A stretch of 64,000 bases of DNA from Rotaria socialis (Eukaryota; Rotifera; Eurotatoria; Philodinida; Philodinidae): assembly GCA_905331475.1 (NCBI GenBank), contig CAJNYU010000497.1, positions 7,440 to 71,439 of the forward strand, in the 5' to 3' direction. The notes beneath the pieces were generated by a model. The model searched no databases. It had not been told where the DNA came from and worked only from the letters and a program-made list of their open reading frames with translations. Below are positions 47,004-60,193 of this stretch, piece after piece (positions within the stretch are counted from its first letter, which is position 1; each line of letters opens with the position of its first letter). Both the position numbers and the translations under genes were made by a program.

Positions 47004-49810
47004 TCACACCATATCCAACGCACGTCGTTCACGATATTCACGATCATCGATACGTGATTGAATATCTGATCGGTTATCTTTATTAGCTCGAATAGTAGCT
47101 GTTGTTGTTGTTGTTGTTGTTGCTATTTTTGATTTAACTATTGGTTTAAGATTTTGACTAGTTTCTCCTTTAAGATCACTTATATCCCATACTTTTAATG
47201 AACCATCAACAGATCCACTAAATAGTCGATTATCAACGATCTAAGAAAAACATTAATATTTAAGTTCAATTAGAAGAATAGATTTTTAAAATCTACCTGT
47301 ATACAATTGATAGCAAGTGCGTGGGATTTAAAAGATCGTTTAATGACACCTGAACGTGCTTCAAAACATCGTACGATAGCATCACCACAGCCAGTAAAAA
47401 CTATTTCACCAAACGAAAAAATTTCATAATATGAAAAAATCTAAAAACAAAAAACTGCTCATACCAAGACCATGTTCGACTAGAATGCATGAAACTGAAT
47501 GATGATGTCCTTTGTAAATTCTTGTGCAATCACCAACATCAATAACCCAGCAACGTGCTGTATGATCAGCACTAATTGAATACAGTAATTTATTAGTAAC
47601 CTATAAAAGTCACGGGAAAAGATAATTGTTATAGATGTTCTTCTGTTTTCTGGCTTTATAAATCTTACGAGAATGTCAATAATGGCTGCTTGATGTTGAT
47701 CATAAATACGTAATTCAGTTCCACGATGAATACTCCAAACTCGAATAGTTCCGTCGCCTGAACCAGTGAATAAAATTTTTCCGGACGGATCCGTTGCCAA
47801 ACAAAGTATTGCTCCAATGTGACCTTCGAATGTTTTTAAACATTCACCAGTTTCAAACGACCATGTTTTAGCGGTTGTATCTTGTGAGCCTGTTATAAGA
47901 ATATCTTTGGTATAAATATCCATTTCATTTTCAAAATCATTTTCCGTAGTATCCTGATTCGAGGAAATAAATAATATTGGTAATATACCATGAGAATGAC
48001 CAACAAATACACGTATACAATCGCCCGTATAGAAATCCCAACAACGTGCTGTTCGATCATATGATGTTGAAAGAAGAAAGTCTCCTATAATAAAGATAAA
48101 TTAAATATTAATTTCTCGTTCTGTTTTATCTATCAGTCTGTTGTTATGCGGCTTGATTATTCATTATTTCTACTGTGAATGAGTGTATTTGATAAATTTT
48201 CATGGTTAAGAATAACGATTCCCAAAAGAAAAGCTAACATGCGGTAAAGCAAATCTTTGTATATTCTCATTCGATTAACTAGAATAGATAAGTAGGAAGT
48301 GTTAAGCTCTTTCAATAATGTTTCTTTTAACATATTCCAATTCTTTTCTCGATCAAAGATTAAGTTTCATATTCAAATTTTAAGCATATTCATAGGAAAA
48401 TAGATAATTGAAAAATTAAGAAGAGTCATGTTCTAAAAGACTTTTACAGGTGACCGATGTAAATCGTTGTCTTTCCGATACTGACTTCTATTTCAAACTA
48501 TATTCACAGTTGTCAACTTATTCTTGTATGATGACAATCGTTTCCTTCTTCTCTGTTTTTTACAATCAATCATATGATTCAAATCAGGTGATTACCGCTG
48601 GGTATATTGACAATCAATTGGCGACACTCTCATATTTGAAACTCTTGGTTTTCTTGTCACTACTAGGTTAACCAACAGTTATTCTCTGAATCATAATCAA
48701 CTGGTCTTATACAGAATGAAATGCGAGAAAAAGAAACGGATAGTATATAAATAATACTAAAGATTGTGTCATTCCATTTCTACTCTAGTCGTTTAAAATA
48801 CAACATCAATGCATTATTTCAATTTTGATAACTGATAATTGTAATTTTTTCTTTTTATCAAAAAATTATTCGTAGCTCTTGAAATCATTTTTCTGATAAA
48901 GCCAAAAGTAATCATATCATAAAATTTATGACGTCATTCTAAACCCAACAAGAAAAATGTGCCTTTATTATTTTACAAATAAATCTTTGTACTTACGAAA
49001 GAAATCTTCTTTTTTGTTTTATTCTGAAAATTGTCATAATCTGTTTTTAGTCAATTAGAACATCTTTCAAAATGAAATATCAAGTTTGTTAATTCTTATT
49101 TTAGATGATTTGTTTACTCACAAAATTTGATCTATTACGACAACTCAAGACCTATTATGTAAGCTTATGATGAACGTTTAGAAAAGATCACGATTCAAAA
49201 CAAAAAAGAATAAGTTATCCTCGTGTAGGTTGACATGTTTTCTTAGAAGCAAAGGACTATATCAAAATGAATGAAAAGAAATATAAAGTAATTGAATAAA
49301 AATTTTCATATAGGTATTTTAGTTTCTTTGAAATACACTAGTACAACATATATATAGCCTCTTATATATGAATCTAGAATTTATCTGAAAAGAACTCATT
49401 TACTAATCGAAACATAATAGAACTAAACGAGGAATATTGAAAATCAGTAAATTACCAATGCAAACAATTCGATAAACTAACGATGTGTGACCGGTACAAA
49501 CAAAAATGCATTGTCCAGTAGTCATGTCCCATTTTCTCATTGTTTGATCGGCGCTTGCACTAATCAAATAATTTTTATGCATAACAATATATGTTATATA
49601 ATCCGTATGACCAGAAAGTACACTAAGACATTCGATAGGTGTTGCTCTCGTACTCCATAATCGTATACTATGATCATCAGAACCTGTAGCAAGTACTGTA
49701 CTATCACTACTTAGTGCCATACAATTAATTCCACTTTCATGATCGTCTAAAGTTTGTATCAGACCATGTTCGTCACGTTCTGCTCGACGTTTCGATCCAG
49801 CACTGCCCAT
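47004..49810 (-). CDS. WDR86: WD40 protein WDR86 (5 exons, 415 aa)
   Basis: Minus-strand exons: 49810-49456, 48084-47669, 47600-47465, 47400-47297, 47240-47004; stop 47006-47004. The protein starts MGSAGSKRRAERDEHG (possible N-myristoylation Gly2) and then has about seven to eight WD40 repeats ending in ...LWS, ...KWD, ...CWD, ...TWS, ...VWS, ...CWV, ...VWD. Order and signature segments (SGINCMALSSD, HTDYITY...SASADQTMRKWD, GHTSLVYRI, VTNKLLYS-type) match WDR86, whose molecular role is poorly known. A Thr7 run (ACA repeats, about 47098-47121) and a charged C-terminal tail follow the propeller. Intron 1 is 1371 bp and has no recognised content. Part of exon 1 is copied in inverse orientation upstream. 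Confidence 0.9.
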
Positions 49811-52523
49811 CTCTGATTGATATTGACTTAATTCTAAAAAACAAAGCATTTTAAAAAAATTTTCCAGCATAAAATAATTAAAAAACAAACAATTCATTGA
49901 ATGTCACCAAAAAAAAAAGGAGACCATATAACCACTGACATTATACTTTTTTCTTCTTCTCCTCGATTCGGAGCTATTTTTTAGTGCCATTTCTACGATC
50001 ATGAAAGTGGAATTAATTGTATGGCACTAAGTAGTGATAGTACAGTACTTGCTACAGGTTCTGATGATCATAGTATACGATTATGGAGTACGAGAGCAAC
50101 ACCACGTTTAATATATATTACACGAACCCCACCCCCCCCCCCCTTAGTTTTTTCTTCTTCTCTTGTTCTGTTGATCATTGAAATCTCATTTTCCCTCTTT
50201 TCTTATTCAATCTAATAACATATATATTTGCAAAATTAATTTCACAATATTTAAAATTAGTTTTTCGAATGATCTATACGTTATTCAAGGGACAAAGAAA
50301 AATCCTTGAATTAGCCATTCGTAGCTTTACAATTGTTGCGAATAACAATGAATGTTTGTGCTTTAAATCTATTCTTATTTATGTATAAATGACAAAAACA
50401 TTACAAATAAATCTTTCTTCCTCCTCTTCTTCTTTTCCTTTCTTGATTTGGCTTCGGTGCTAATCCTACTCACACATACAAATCACAAGTTCATATTCTT
50501 TTTTTTTCTTCTTTGCCAAATAAACGAAGGTTTAAAGTAAGTAATATGTCAAATTGATTTTTATTTCATTTGAACGGAAGTTTTCTTTTTCTTCTTGATT
50601 CCACAAATCATACTCGAAGCAATCGAAGAATAATGTAATTTATATGAATGATGTAACATCTTCAATAGGCTCCATTTGGTGAACTGTTCAGCTGCCATCG
50701 TCGTTTGTGTACAATATGCATTTACACTAAAGGTTTTAATGAACTAACATCACCGTCTTTTCTTTCCTCCCCTTAGTTCTCAGTTATTTCTTTTCTTCCA
50801 ACATTTTTTAATCAATTTCCCCTCAGGTTCCATTTATTCATTTCTGAGTTCATTATGAAATTTTTATCATTTTCTACGAATATCTAAAGTAAACTACTTA
50901 ATAATAATGACGAATTTGTGATTGAAACAAATATGTTAATGTATACATATATATTTGTCTGTATTCCTTGAATTTTCGATCACGATTATTCTACTTGCAT
51001 CGAGTGACCTGGACAAAGTATTCATCACACTTTATGTATAACGAACAGACACTCCTTCCATCATCCTATCGATCATGAGAGAAAGAAAGAGAAAAAAAAA
51101 AGTTTGTCCTCGTTCATTGAATTTTGATGTACATTCAGTTCTAACCTATTCAACAGACTAGGCAAGTGTATACGCATATACGGGTAGGCAATTTAAACCT
51201 TACTTTATTATAATACATTTTTTTCCTTTTAATATAAGCATAAAAATCTGATTAACACGTTAGTTCTTTGAAAGTGAAACACATTCTTTCACAAGCGCAT
51301 GTTAACAAGAACAGCGACCGATGTTCGTATTCCAATTTTTTTTCGAGGTGGAAGATGTCTATATAGTAGATTCTTCATGCATATATATGAAAAATGTCAA
51401 ATCTGTACATTGATTGTGAGTTATGATATTTACAAACGGTTGATTGTCTTCATCATTTTCTTTTTCATTCCCTTTCAATATTGTACTTTCTTTGACCTAC
51501 AATATATGCACATATACAAACGCCAAAACACGTCACCGTTATTTTATTATTATGAGAATATTGTACGGTTAGTAGAGTATTAGTAGTTCAAGTTTATTAT
51601 ATGTTTCATCTCGGTCACTCTCTTAACGTCAAGTAGGACGGTGTCTCAATTGTTCATTTTATATACGGTGATAAAAATTATTATTCATATTCATTCTACA
51701 CAGAATTTGAAAGAGCAAAAGAAAAAATAGAGATTATTAAATGAAGTTCATTAGATAAAATCAGCTAATTGAATACAAGATTATATTTAAGATTTTTTCT
51801 TTTTGATATACGTTCAAAAACGAAATCATGATAACGATTCGGATATGCAATTGATGATTATTTCGCACTACTAGTCTATCTATGAATCAAATGACTCTTT
51901 ACAAATACGTGGGCGCATTTTGATTCGTGATATTGATTTTGTGTCGATTAGTAATAGGCCTTTTACAAATTGATTTCTGTGCGACAGCGAAAATAATACG
52001 AGAAAAATATCCGCAAACAAAATAAACGATATTTGTCATTGTTCTTGTTTTTCTATTGTGGCGTAGATTTTTTTTTTCATTGAAGTTTCGAAAAACTGCA
52101 TAAACCTTTTGCAACATGAGACTATTATTCATTTTAACAAAAACAAAACAAGCGCCAACTGTTGTTTTTTGTTCTCAACGATACGCTTTACTTGCATATA
52201 TCTATTCATTCTTTTCTTTTTAGTACCGAAGTTTTCTTTTTCTCGGTATATAATACTTTCGAATTGAGTATCTTGGTACTGATGAAAAAAAAATGTGTAT
52301 ATATATATATATATGAGAAAACGATTCTTCTTTTTCTTTTCTTTCTTTTATGCCATCGAGTAAGACCAGGTGATGCGCATTGTCGAATAGAAATATTAAA
52401 CTAAACACACGAGAATCTTCTAATTATGATTCACGTTTTTTTTTCTTGCCGAAGCTAATTATTCATTTAAGAGTAATTTTACTTTTTAGATCGCATAGAA
52501 TATTTTCAGAACCTTATTTTAAA
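49811..52523. other. Intergenic region between divergent WDR86 and tetraspanin genes
   Basis: Holds the inverted exon copy at 49995-50103, a C12 homopolymer at 50132-50143 and an (AT)n run near 52294-52314. The rest is AT- or CT-rich with no gene I can support. Promoters for both divergent genes must lie here. Confidence 0.5.
49995..50103 (+). pseudogene. Perfect inverted copy of part of WDR86 exon 1
   Basis: These 109 bp are identical to the reverse complement of 49638-49746, which lies inside WDR86 exon 1 (residues around INCMALSSDSTVLATGSDD). The two arms face each other across 248 bp, placing the copy about 185 bp upstream of the WDR86 start codon. No flanking duplication, poly-A or splice junction shows how it moved. 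The frame runs on into unrelated sequence, so it is not a gene. Confidence 0.85.
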
Positions 52524-53752
52524 ATGGGCCACGGCGGTATGAGTTGTGGAATGAAAACTGTACGTTTAATTATGGTATTGTTCAATGTTGTATTTTTTGT
52601 AAGTAATTTCATGGGCGTATTCGTTGTTATAAGTATTTGTTTAGTTAATTGGTGTTGCTCTTCTTGCACTTGGCATTTATGTTATGGTTGATCCAAAATT
52701 TCAAAAGCTGAAAGAATTTTTACCACTTAGTACAGGTTAACATGTTTGATTTGAAGAAAAAAAAAATGAATCCCCTTCCTTTTGTATTTAAGATCCAGGA
52801 ATTGCAAAGGGTTTATCGTATCTTGAAGTAATAGGCATTGCTATTATTGTTTTGGGCTCTGTTCTATTAGTTGTTGGCTTTCTGGGCTGTTGTGGCGCAA
52901 TGAAACAAGTGAAATTGTTTCTAATATGCGTAAGTTAAATATTGGATTTAGTATGTATGTGTAAAATTTTCTTTCTTATTTAGTATGGACTTATTGTCGC
53001 ACTTATTATCATTGTCGAGGTAGCGATAACAATATATTTTGTTGTTTTTCAAGCAAATTTTAAAATTCAATTTGTACCAAAACTACAACAATCAATTAAA
53101 AATACATATGAAGGACCACTTGCATTAATCTACGAGGAAATGCCTAAACCATCGCCAATATCATTAGCTTGGGATTTTATTATGTATAATGTAAATTAGT
53201 TTTTTTCTTTTTCTTTTTCTTTTTCTTCTTTAATATTAATTTTCTTTTCAATTTAATCTAGTTTCAATGTTGTGGTGTTGAAGGAAAATTAGATTTTTAT
53301 GGAGCAACAAATTGGAATCGTACAAATCCATGGTGGAGTCCATTGTTGCCACCTACTATGAAAGAATTCGTATATCCATTAACATGCTGTCCGATGGGAA
53401 GTCTAAAACAAAACTGGAATGATTTACCTTTAGATCGATTACAACAAGCAGCTAATTGTGCTCTCAATGGAATTAATATTTATGAGACAGTAAATTTATT
53501 AATTCAAAATAATGATAATAAAATTCGCAAACTTATTTTCTAGGGTTGCTATAATAAATTAGTCGATTTACTTAATTCTACCAGGACTTGGGTTATCGCT
53601 GCGGCTGTAGTTGTTCTCGTTATAGAAGTAATTATTGTGTTTGTCGTCTTACATGTTATATTTCTAATTTTTATTTTCAGTTACTTACCTTTATTTTTAC
53701 TATGGCATTATGTTGTCGCGAAAGAAAAGATACAATATATTATTCATCATAA
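52524..53752 (+). CDS. Tetraspanin (7 exons, 297 aa)
   Basis: Exons: 52524-52598, 52645-52735, 52793-52929, 52984-53190, 53262-53489, 53544-53627, 53681-53752. Four hydrophobic segments are visible: MVLFNVVFF/LIGVALLALGIYV, IGIAIIVLGSVLLVVGFLG, LIVALIIIVEVAITIYFVV and WVIAAAVVVLVIE/LLTFIFTM. The large extracellular loop has CCG at 173-175 (FQCCGVEG), a later CC (LTCCPMG), and single cysteines in AANCA and GCYN, giving six cysteines. The GCCGA motif after TM2 and cysteines next to TM1 and TM4 suit palmitoylation. Tetraspanins organise membrane microdomains. I cannot name the orthologue. AATAAA at 53784-53789. Confidence 0.93.
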
Positions 53753-54896
53753 ACATAGTTACTAATACATTCAACAAGAGAAAAATAAAACAGTGTGTTA
53801 TCACTTAACTTCATTCTGAAACCATCTATTTTTTGTTGAGTCATTTTTTTCTTTATTCGAATGTTGAATTTGAATGAATGCAGATATATTTTTGTTTCCT
53901 CCTATGTATGTTTCATGAAAAATAAATAAGAATGAAAATGACTTTTTTCTTTTGTTTATTGTTATAATGAATCGAAACTTTTATCAAATAATCATTATTC
54001 GTTTGTTTTCTTTTGTAAATTTTTTCTTCCGAAAAACTTTTTTCGAAACTTGTTTTCCTAGATGTCTTGTTTATTGCCTTAATTACTCCTCGTTTTTTAT
54101 TGCATGATTTTCAAAAAGCGAATGAATAAATTAATGAAAAACGTGATACGAAAGATAGACTAAAATGAAATGACTTTGAAGACAGTAGAATTCTTCCCAG
54201 TGTAATTTAATATCTTCATATTCACAAGCTCATAGATAATAAATTGAAGTCACAAGTAAATATAGAAGTATTGTATTATATTTGCGTGCAATACTTGAAA
54301 ACTGTATGTAGATCGGGATGATTGAAGAGCAAAAAACGTTATGTTTTGATAGAAATTCGAGATGGTAAACAATCGCCAATAAAGAATTCATTTTTGGGGA
54401 AATCAAATTTATATTGTTACTTTGACTAGTTGTAGCCCTACTGAAATCTCAAGATTAAGATGAATCAAGTATTGTGGCAGAGGATAAATGACAATTGCAG
54501 AATGTAAATCTTGTCTTTCACTTTTTAGAATACTTTAAAATATCTTTTTTTTTCGATCAAACGAATAACATTCGAGTAGCCGGTTAGAGCCGATACAGGA
54601 CACCTTATTATTTTCGTTTCTTAATTCATTCCGACTCATTCTATCATAAAAGAAATGAATTCATGCATTCATGAGCAAGCTTCACCAACATTCAATGTTG
54701 ACAATGTAACAGTGCAACATTGTCCTCGTAGACGTTGTGCAGAAGGTGGAAAGCTAGGATACATATATACCTATAGTTATTCAGAGTATTGTGAATATAC
54801 ATGCAAATCAATTGTTAGTAGTCTGGATCTATTTGATGAAATATTGTTTAATGTTTAAAAACAAAAATTGAAAATTTCGATGCTTTCTATTTACTA
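53753..54896. other. Intergenic, no gene recognised
   Basis: Tetraspanin 3' UTR at the left. A 67-codon frame at 54655-54858 has a few cysteines but no recognised domain and no splice partner. Confidence 0.4.
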
Positions 54897-55181
54897 ATCG
54901 ATGTTAATAGAAAATCCAATACTGTAGTACGTGATGTTGACTTTATCCGAATTCTTAATCTGATAATGATATCGCCAAATGAAGCAAATGATTCGAAAAG
55001 TAATGCAATACTTGATCGATTGTTTATGCACATATTACCTCGAGTTCATGACAACATAGAATATCTTACTATCGAGGGATGTTTCTTACAACGTGGCCTT
55101 CATGCTAGTAAGTATGTTAACTTGGACAAACTCACAATCATCAATCTCGAACTCAATATAACTTCTAATATGCATATCTAA
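54897..55181 (+). pseudogene. Fragment of bdelloid F-box/LRR-type family
   Basis: An open frame includes ILDRLFMHILPRVHDNIEYL followed by TIEGCFLQRGLHASKY-VNLDKLTIINLELN and then a stop. The pattern (L-F-x-H-I-L-P-R-V/I-H-x-N-I-x-x-L-x-x-E...Y-x-N-L-x-K-L) is one I associate with the hugely expanded F-box leucine-rich proteins of bdelloids. The F-box N-terminus and the later repeats are missing. It is most likely a decayed or truncated copy; recognition rests on memory of the family. Confidence 0.45.
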
Positions 55182-58100
55182 TGGTATGTTACTTTATCAC
55201 CCAGTAGCGAAGAGGTAGCATAATTCTTTATATTTGTTATATATTTTTCGAAAAATTCTTCATCTATTCATGTCTTCTAACATCAAATTTCAAATGAATG
55301 CGCAAAGATTAGTGATGAAGCTTCGAATGGATCCCCGAGGAAGATATTAATTAATATTTATATCCAATTTGAAGCATACGACAGTCAATGACATACATTT
55401 ATTTTCAAACTGGATTGGATTTGTCATGTTTAATGTCTTTTTTTTTTTTTTTATTATAGAATATGCTATTTTAGAGTGTGGTGTGTATGTTTGACTTTGC
55501 CGGAGTACTCCCGAATAATAAGAGGATTTATCAAATTTTGATTGCTAAAATGTCCGAGTCAAGGTAACAGTGTTAACTAAACTTGACTTGTCGGCTGGGC
55601 TGTATACTGTACCGATCGATCAGGATAAGGCAACATTTTAAAATATCATCTAGTAGACGACTGTCTAGTTTGAAATTCTATTGTGTATAAATTCTAGATC
55701 CTATTTATTTAAGATTTAATCAAAATCTGTATTCATTTCAACGCTGACGTCATACAGACTAATATTCGTTACATCAATCACGATAATATTACTTGCATCT
55801 AAGTGAACAAGTGATATGGGTGTCACTGTCGCCAACAAAACGATTGAAATTTAAGTAGAGTCTCAATCAAATTGCCATTATGTTGTTTGTCTTCATCAGC
55901 TCAATCTTTGAGTCATTGATATTCTCTTTAAAAATATTCAAGAGAAATTTTGAAATGTTCGACAAAGTTTTACCAAGCAGTATTATCATCAAATCCAGTT
56001 TTTCCTAATTTATTTGAACCTCTTTGCAATAGTCGAAAAGCATAAATAAATCGGAGGTTCATTTTTTTACTGTATCGATTTGCTTAATTTTAAATACAAA
56101 AATAAGATTTTCTGAATATTTGAATTTTCTAAAATAACTTATGTTTCAAGAGTTCGTCTCGCTCGAGTTATATCTGCAAAATTCGGTAATTTTTCTTCGG
56201 TAGATTTATGTACAACATATGACTATATTCTATTTCTACTTGAAACTGTCAACGTCTCGATACTATCGTGATTTTATGAGTAAAAATCATTGTCGTCGCT
56301 CGTCAAAATAAAGATTCAACTTCGCTAATATTTATGACTTGATTTTTGCAAAGATTTGAAAAAGCCCTATCAGAAAAAATGAGTAAATCCCTTTTGTTTC
56401 ATAGCAACTATAGTTAACAACTAAAATTGGCAAACTCAACAAAACATTAATGATTTTCGGCAATACAAGTGATACGAAGACATTCAAGAATTCAGCTTTA
56501 GTTTGGATCGTTCAGTAAGTGTTATCAGATTTTCATGAGGACTTCAAGGAGTTAGAGGATTAAAATTTAACAATTGCACATAAGAATAATATTCATCACA
56601 ATTTTCACTTAAATGCTATTGTGTCGAAACAATTCGATGTACTCAATGAAAATTCAGAATGAGTCACAACGAGTAACTTGTGTCGCTCTTGAATGTGTTT
56701 GACATTGTATCATAAATTGCGACACATTTTTATCGCTGTGTGAGGCTATTGAATATAAAGAAGGCTTGTCGCAATGAAAATAGTCACAGCAAGAAAATAA
56801 AAAATGGATACTAATGATATTCGTGTACATCATTTACATTTAGTGTTGTACCTCAAATAATATACTGGAATACGCCAATGAAGGACGATACAATTGTGTG
56901 GCCTCAATGTTATGTTGCATCAGAAGCCATCGAATTTTAGCCAGTAACTTTTGGTTTGAGTAGTTCATATTTCATATCGTCGGTTTATAAGAATATATTA
57001 TTATTAGTCTTATTTTTATCTTTTTTCGCAAAAATACAAAAGTGAAGAATAATAATGATGCATAGCATTGATGGTTCGTTATATTCATCTCCTAGTGACT
57101 TAGTATTTGATCGACAGGACATAAAATGGATACATTTTTTTATGCTTCTTTTTGAAGGACACCACGATGCAGCAAATACGGCACAGGCATCCGAAGTCTG
57201 ATTATCACTAATGTTTAATATGCACGCAGATAAATCAATTTCTCGACTTCTGTATTATATAGAAAAAGTTAAGTTCAAGTTTGTCTTCCTTACAATTTAC
57301 TCTATAGTAAATTGAGAAAATATTGCAAAAATTTTGATTTCTGTAAATCAATTCCTGAAAGTTCAAAATCGTGCTTTCAGTTTTTTCTCAAAATACTAAC
57401 TACTGAAGTATCTTCAAATGGATATTGGCTGACAAACGACCTTCAAAAAAAGAAAAAAACAATTGTTTTATGTTATAAACATTCTTTTCCATCGAATAAA
57501 CATCTAAAAACAACACATTTTTGTATTTGTATAAAATAAATAGAAACATAAAACTAATTCCTTTTTAGGTCCCACTTCAGTTTTTTGTACAAAAAAAGCA
57601 ACAACAGCACTTTCGTATTCATCATTTCTATGGAATTCTTTGAAAACATAAATAACATGCTTTCTCAGATGTATAAAATCGCAAGTATAATTACACAAGA
57701 TTTCTTGTCGAAACAAGTATAGTTAATGCTTTTTAATACTGAGTGAAATATATTCTTCAGTTGCTTCAATGATGTTTTTATATCGCAAATCTGCTCTGTC
57801 AAATGAAAGCAAAAGAAGCGACATACGTTTTTTTATTTAACTAAAGGTATTTTGATGTTGACCGAAAATATTCGACAGCGTTCGATGAATAAAAATCAGA
57901 AGGTTTAGATGATCATTAATCATCTAATAACAAAATCACGGCAAGAGGTGAGCTATTGAGTTTGATTATTACTAATATTGTTTTCTCCTAAAACTAAATA
58001 TTCGAGTGGAAAATAAACAACTCGCTCTGTAGCAACTATCACTGTCTCATAAAAGTTTGTTATCCTGTTCTTACCTGGTGATTCATGTTATTTATTTTTT

Positions 58101-58617
58101 TGAAAAATCTCTTTTTCTTTCTTTTACCATGCGTAATGGGGAAAAACCAGAAGAAAGTCGATAAACAAATTTGCACATCATAATTTTGTATTTCATTCTA
58201 TCTCAATATGTGCTCTTCATTGATGCTATATATGATTTCGATCACTTTCTCTGCTTAAAATATATTGAGAAGGTAAACAAAACGAATGAATCATTGAATC
58301 ACAATTTTACTCTACAGCAAAAAAAAAGAGAGAAAAGGACATAAATATATTATTTATATCGTTTCTTTTTATGTATGAAGGCAACGGTAGCCTTCAAACA
58401 TAAAGCATTCTCTTTTTTTCCTCCTCAGTCACGTCTCACGCCTAGGCATTATAATTAACCTTCACTCGACTGTGTATCCATATATATTTTTCTTTATTTG
58501 CATATTTACTTTTCTTGAGCTTTTTAAATTTCAATATCTTGATTACTATTTAATATGTTCTATTTTTGATTTTTGATCCTTATATATATACATATTTATT
58601 TATACGTCGTTCGCCTA
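55182..58617. other. Long intergenic stretch, nothing supported
   Basis: AT-rich, with poly-T at 55437-55453. Short frames at 57312-57539 and 57504-57716 overlap on opposite strands without domain or splice support. Possible promoter of the Ig-like gene at the right end (TATATATA at 58581-58588). Confidence 0.45.
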
Positions 58618-60193
58618 ATGATCTTAAATATTTTTTCTATTAACTTGCTATTTGCTCTTATTCTATCTGGCTCATGGTGTGTGACTATCGAACAACTCCT
58701 CGTGCCAATAGGAGATTCATTTTCATTTGATTGCCGAACTGGTGATTCAGTTTATTTTGCTCGCAAATTAAATGATTGGTCAGAAATTCAGGAAGATGAC
58801 GAAAAATATTCATATTTAAACCTGAATTTTATGTATTTAAATCAAGAAAATATTTTACGATTGAAATCGAATGCAGCTGATTCACAAAATATTGGATATT
58901 ATGGCTGTCGCAGGCCAACAGAAAGAAGACTAGAAATGAGCCGGATCTATCAATTGATTTTAGCCGGTAAATAGTATTCTCTCTGTGTTTATGAGATAAT
59001 TATTCGAGAAGAAAAACAACAACAATATATTTTAGATATTGACTCATTCTATTGGAGTTATATATGTCATGCTCAAGCAGGCGCCTGCATGCGTTTTGAC
59101 GATCCAACAGATGAAACTCAAAGTACATTTGAAGTTGCAGATAAAACTAAAGTTGATTTATTCTGTTGTGCATCTGTGTCGGGCTATAAAAATATCAATA
59201 TTAATATGAATCAAATAGGAGATAATCAAAATGAGATAACTATAAAAAGAACACAAGAACTTGATGGATCTTGGGTTGTCTGTGCTAATCAACATACGTT
59301 TTTGCAACGAACATATTCTAGAACACCAGACACATTTACGTGTGAATTACTAATCGACGATCAAGTATATTCATCTTTTAATAGTGTTGTTACAATGACA
59401 GGTAATTGAAATCGAATGAGCAGCAAGAAAAACGAAATTGGATTATTCTAGATGCCTTGCCAATAGATCCTGATATTGATTCTCCCGATGCTTTTAAACC
59501 ACCTTCGAAAGGCGGTTGGAAAGATGATGATTATTTTAATCGCCAAAGACCACCAAATGATGGTAGACGCGGGAAAATGACGACCGGTGTGAGTTTACCA
59601 TTGTTATATTGTCATCGTCGCATAGAATTCCAAAATTCTTTTTCTTACTCTATTTAGGAAAACAAATTGCTATTATTATTGGCTTTATTATTGGCGGTCT
59701 CCTACTTATTGGATTATTGTTCTTTCTGATTTTTGATTGTCGCCGAAAAAAGCAAGGTACCGATATGAATTTTTATTTTACTGCAAGATTAACTTGCATT
59801 TTTTTTTCGTTTAGTCCTTAATAAGTAAGTTCAATTACTTATATAATTATGTACAGGCCATATGGTTTTTATTTATTCATTCTATACTAGTTCTAAAAAA
59901 AACAGTATGTGTATTGTCAGCCAATTTTTATAAAATTCATTTTTATCTGTGTATTTGTGGTAGAATCAAACCAACATGCAGTAGTTAGAACAAATAAAAA
60001 ATTAAATAAAAACGAAGAACAAAATCCAAAAGGTGTGTGTCTGTGTCTGTGTGTGTACTTATTTTGTTTCTTCAATAATAAATCGTTGTTTTTCTACGGA
60101 TTATTTTTAGAAGAAGAACCACTTTATGCAGAACCACTTTATGTAGAACCAACACCATCGTATGAAAATGCACCTATATTTTTACGACTCTAA
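58618..60193 (+). CDS. Ig-like type I membrane protein with tyrosine-motif tail (6 exons, 366 aa)
   Basis: Exons: 58618-58966, 59036-59401, 59452-59586, 59658-59756, 59964-60032, 60111-60193; all introns are phase 1, as is usual for extracellular modules. MILNIFSINLLFALILSGSWC is a signal peptide. Exons 1 and 2 each encode a cysteine-containing beta-rich domain with Ig-like features (DSFSFDCRTGD...GYYGCRR; KVDLFCCASVSG...GSWVVCANQH). Exon 3 is an acidic, Pro-rich stalk. Exon 4 is one membrane span (IAIIIGFIIGGLLLIGLLFF) followed by DCRRKKQ, a stop-transfer signal. The tail ends EEPLYAEPLYVEPTPSYENA: two YxEP sites and one YEN site, which resemble SH2-binding motifs. No orthologue recognised. 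It may be an adhesion or recognition receptor. Confidence 0.72.

Noticed and set aside
50132-50143. C12 run as a functional element
   Set aside because: A single homopolymer; it may mark assembly trouble near the inverted copy and nothing more.
50021-50215. A second WDR86-like gene on the plus strand
   Set aside because: It is only the 109-bp inverted copy of exon 1 running into unrelated sequence; no start context, splice donor or further repeats.
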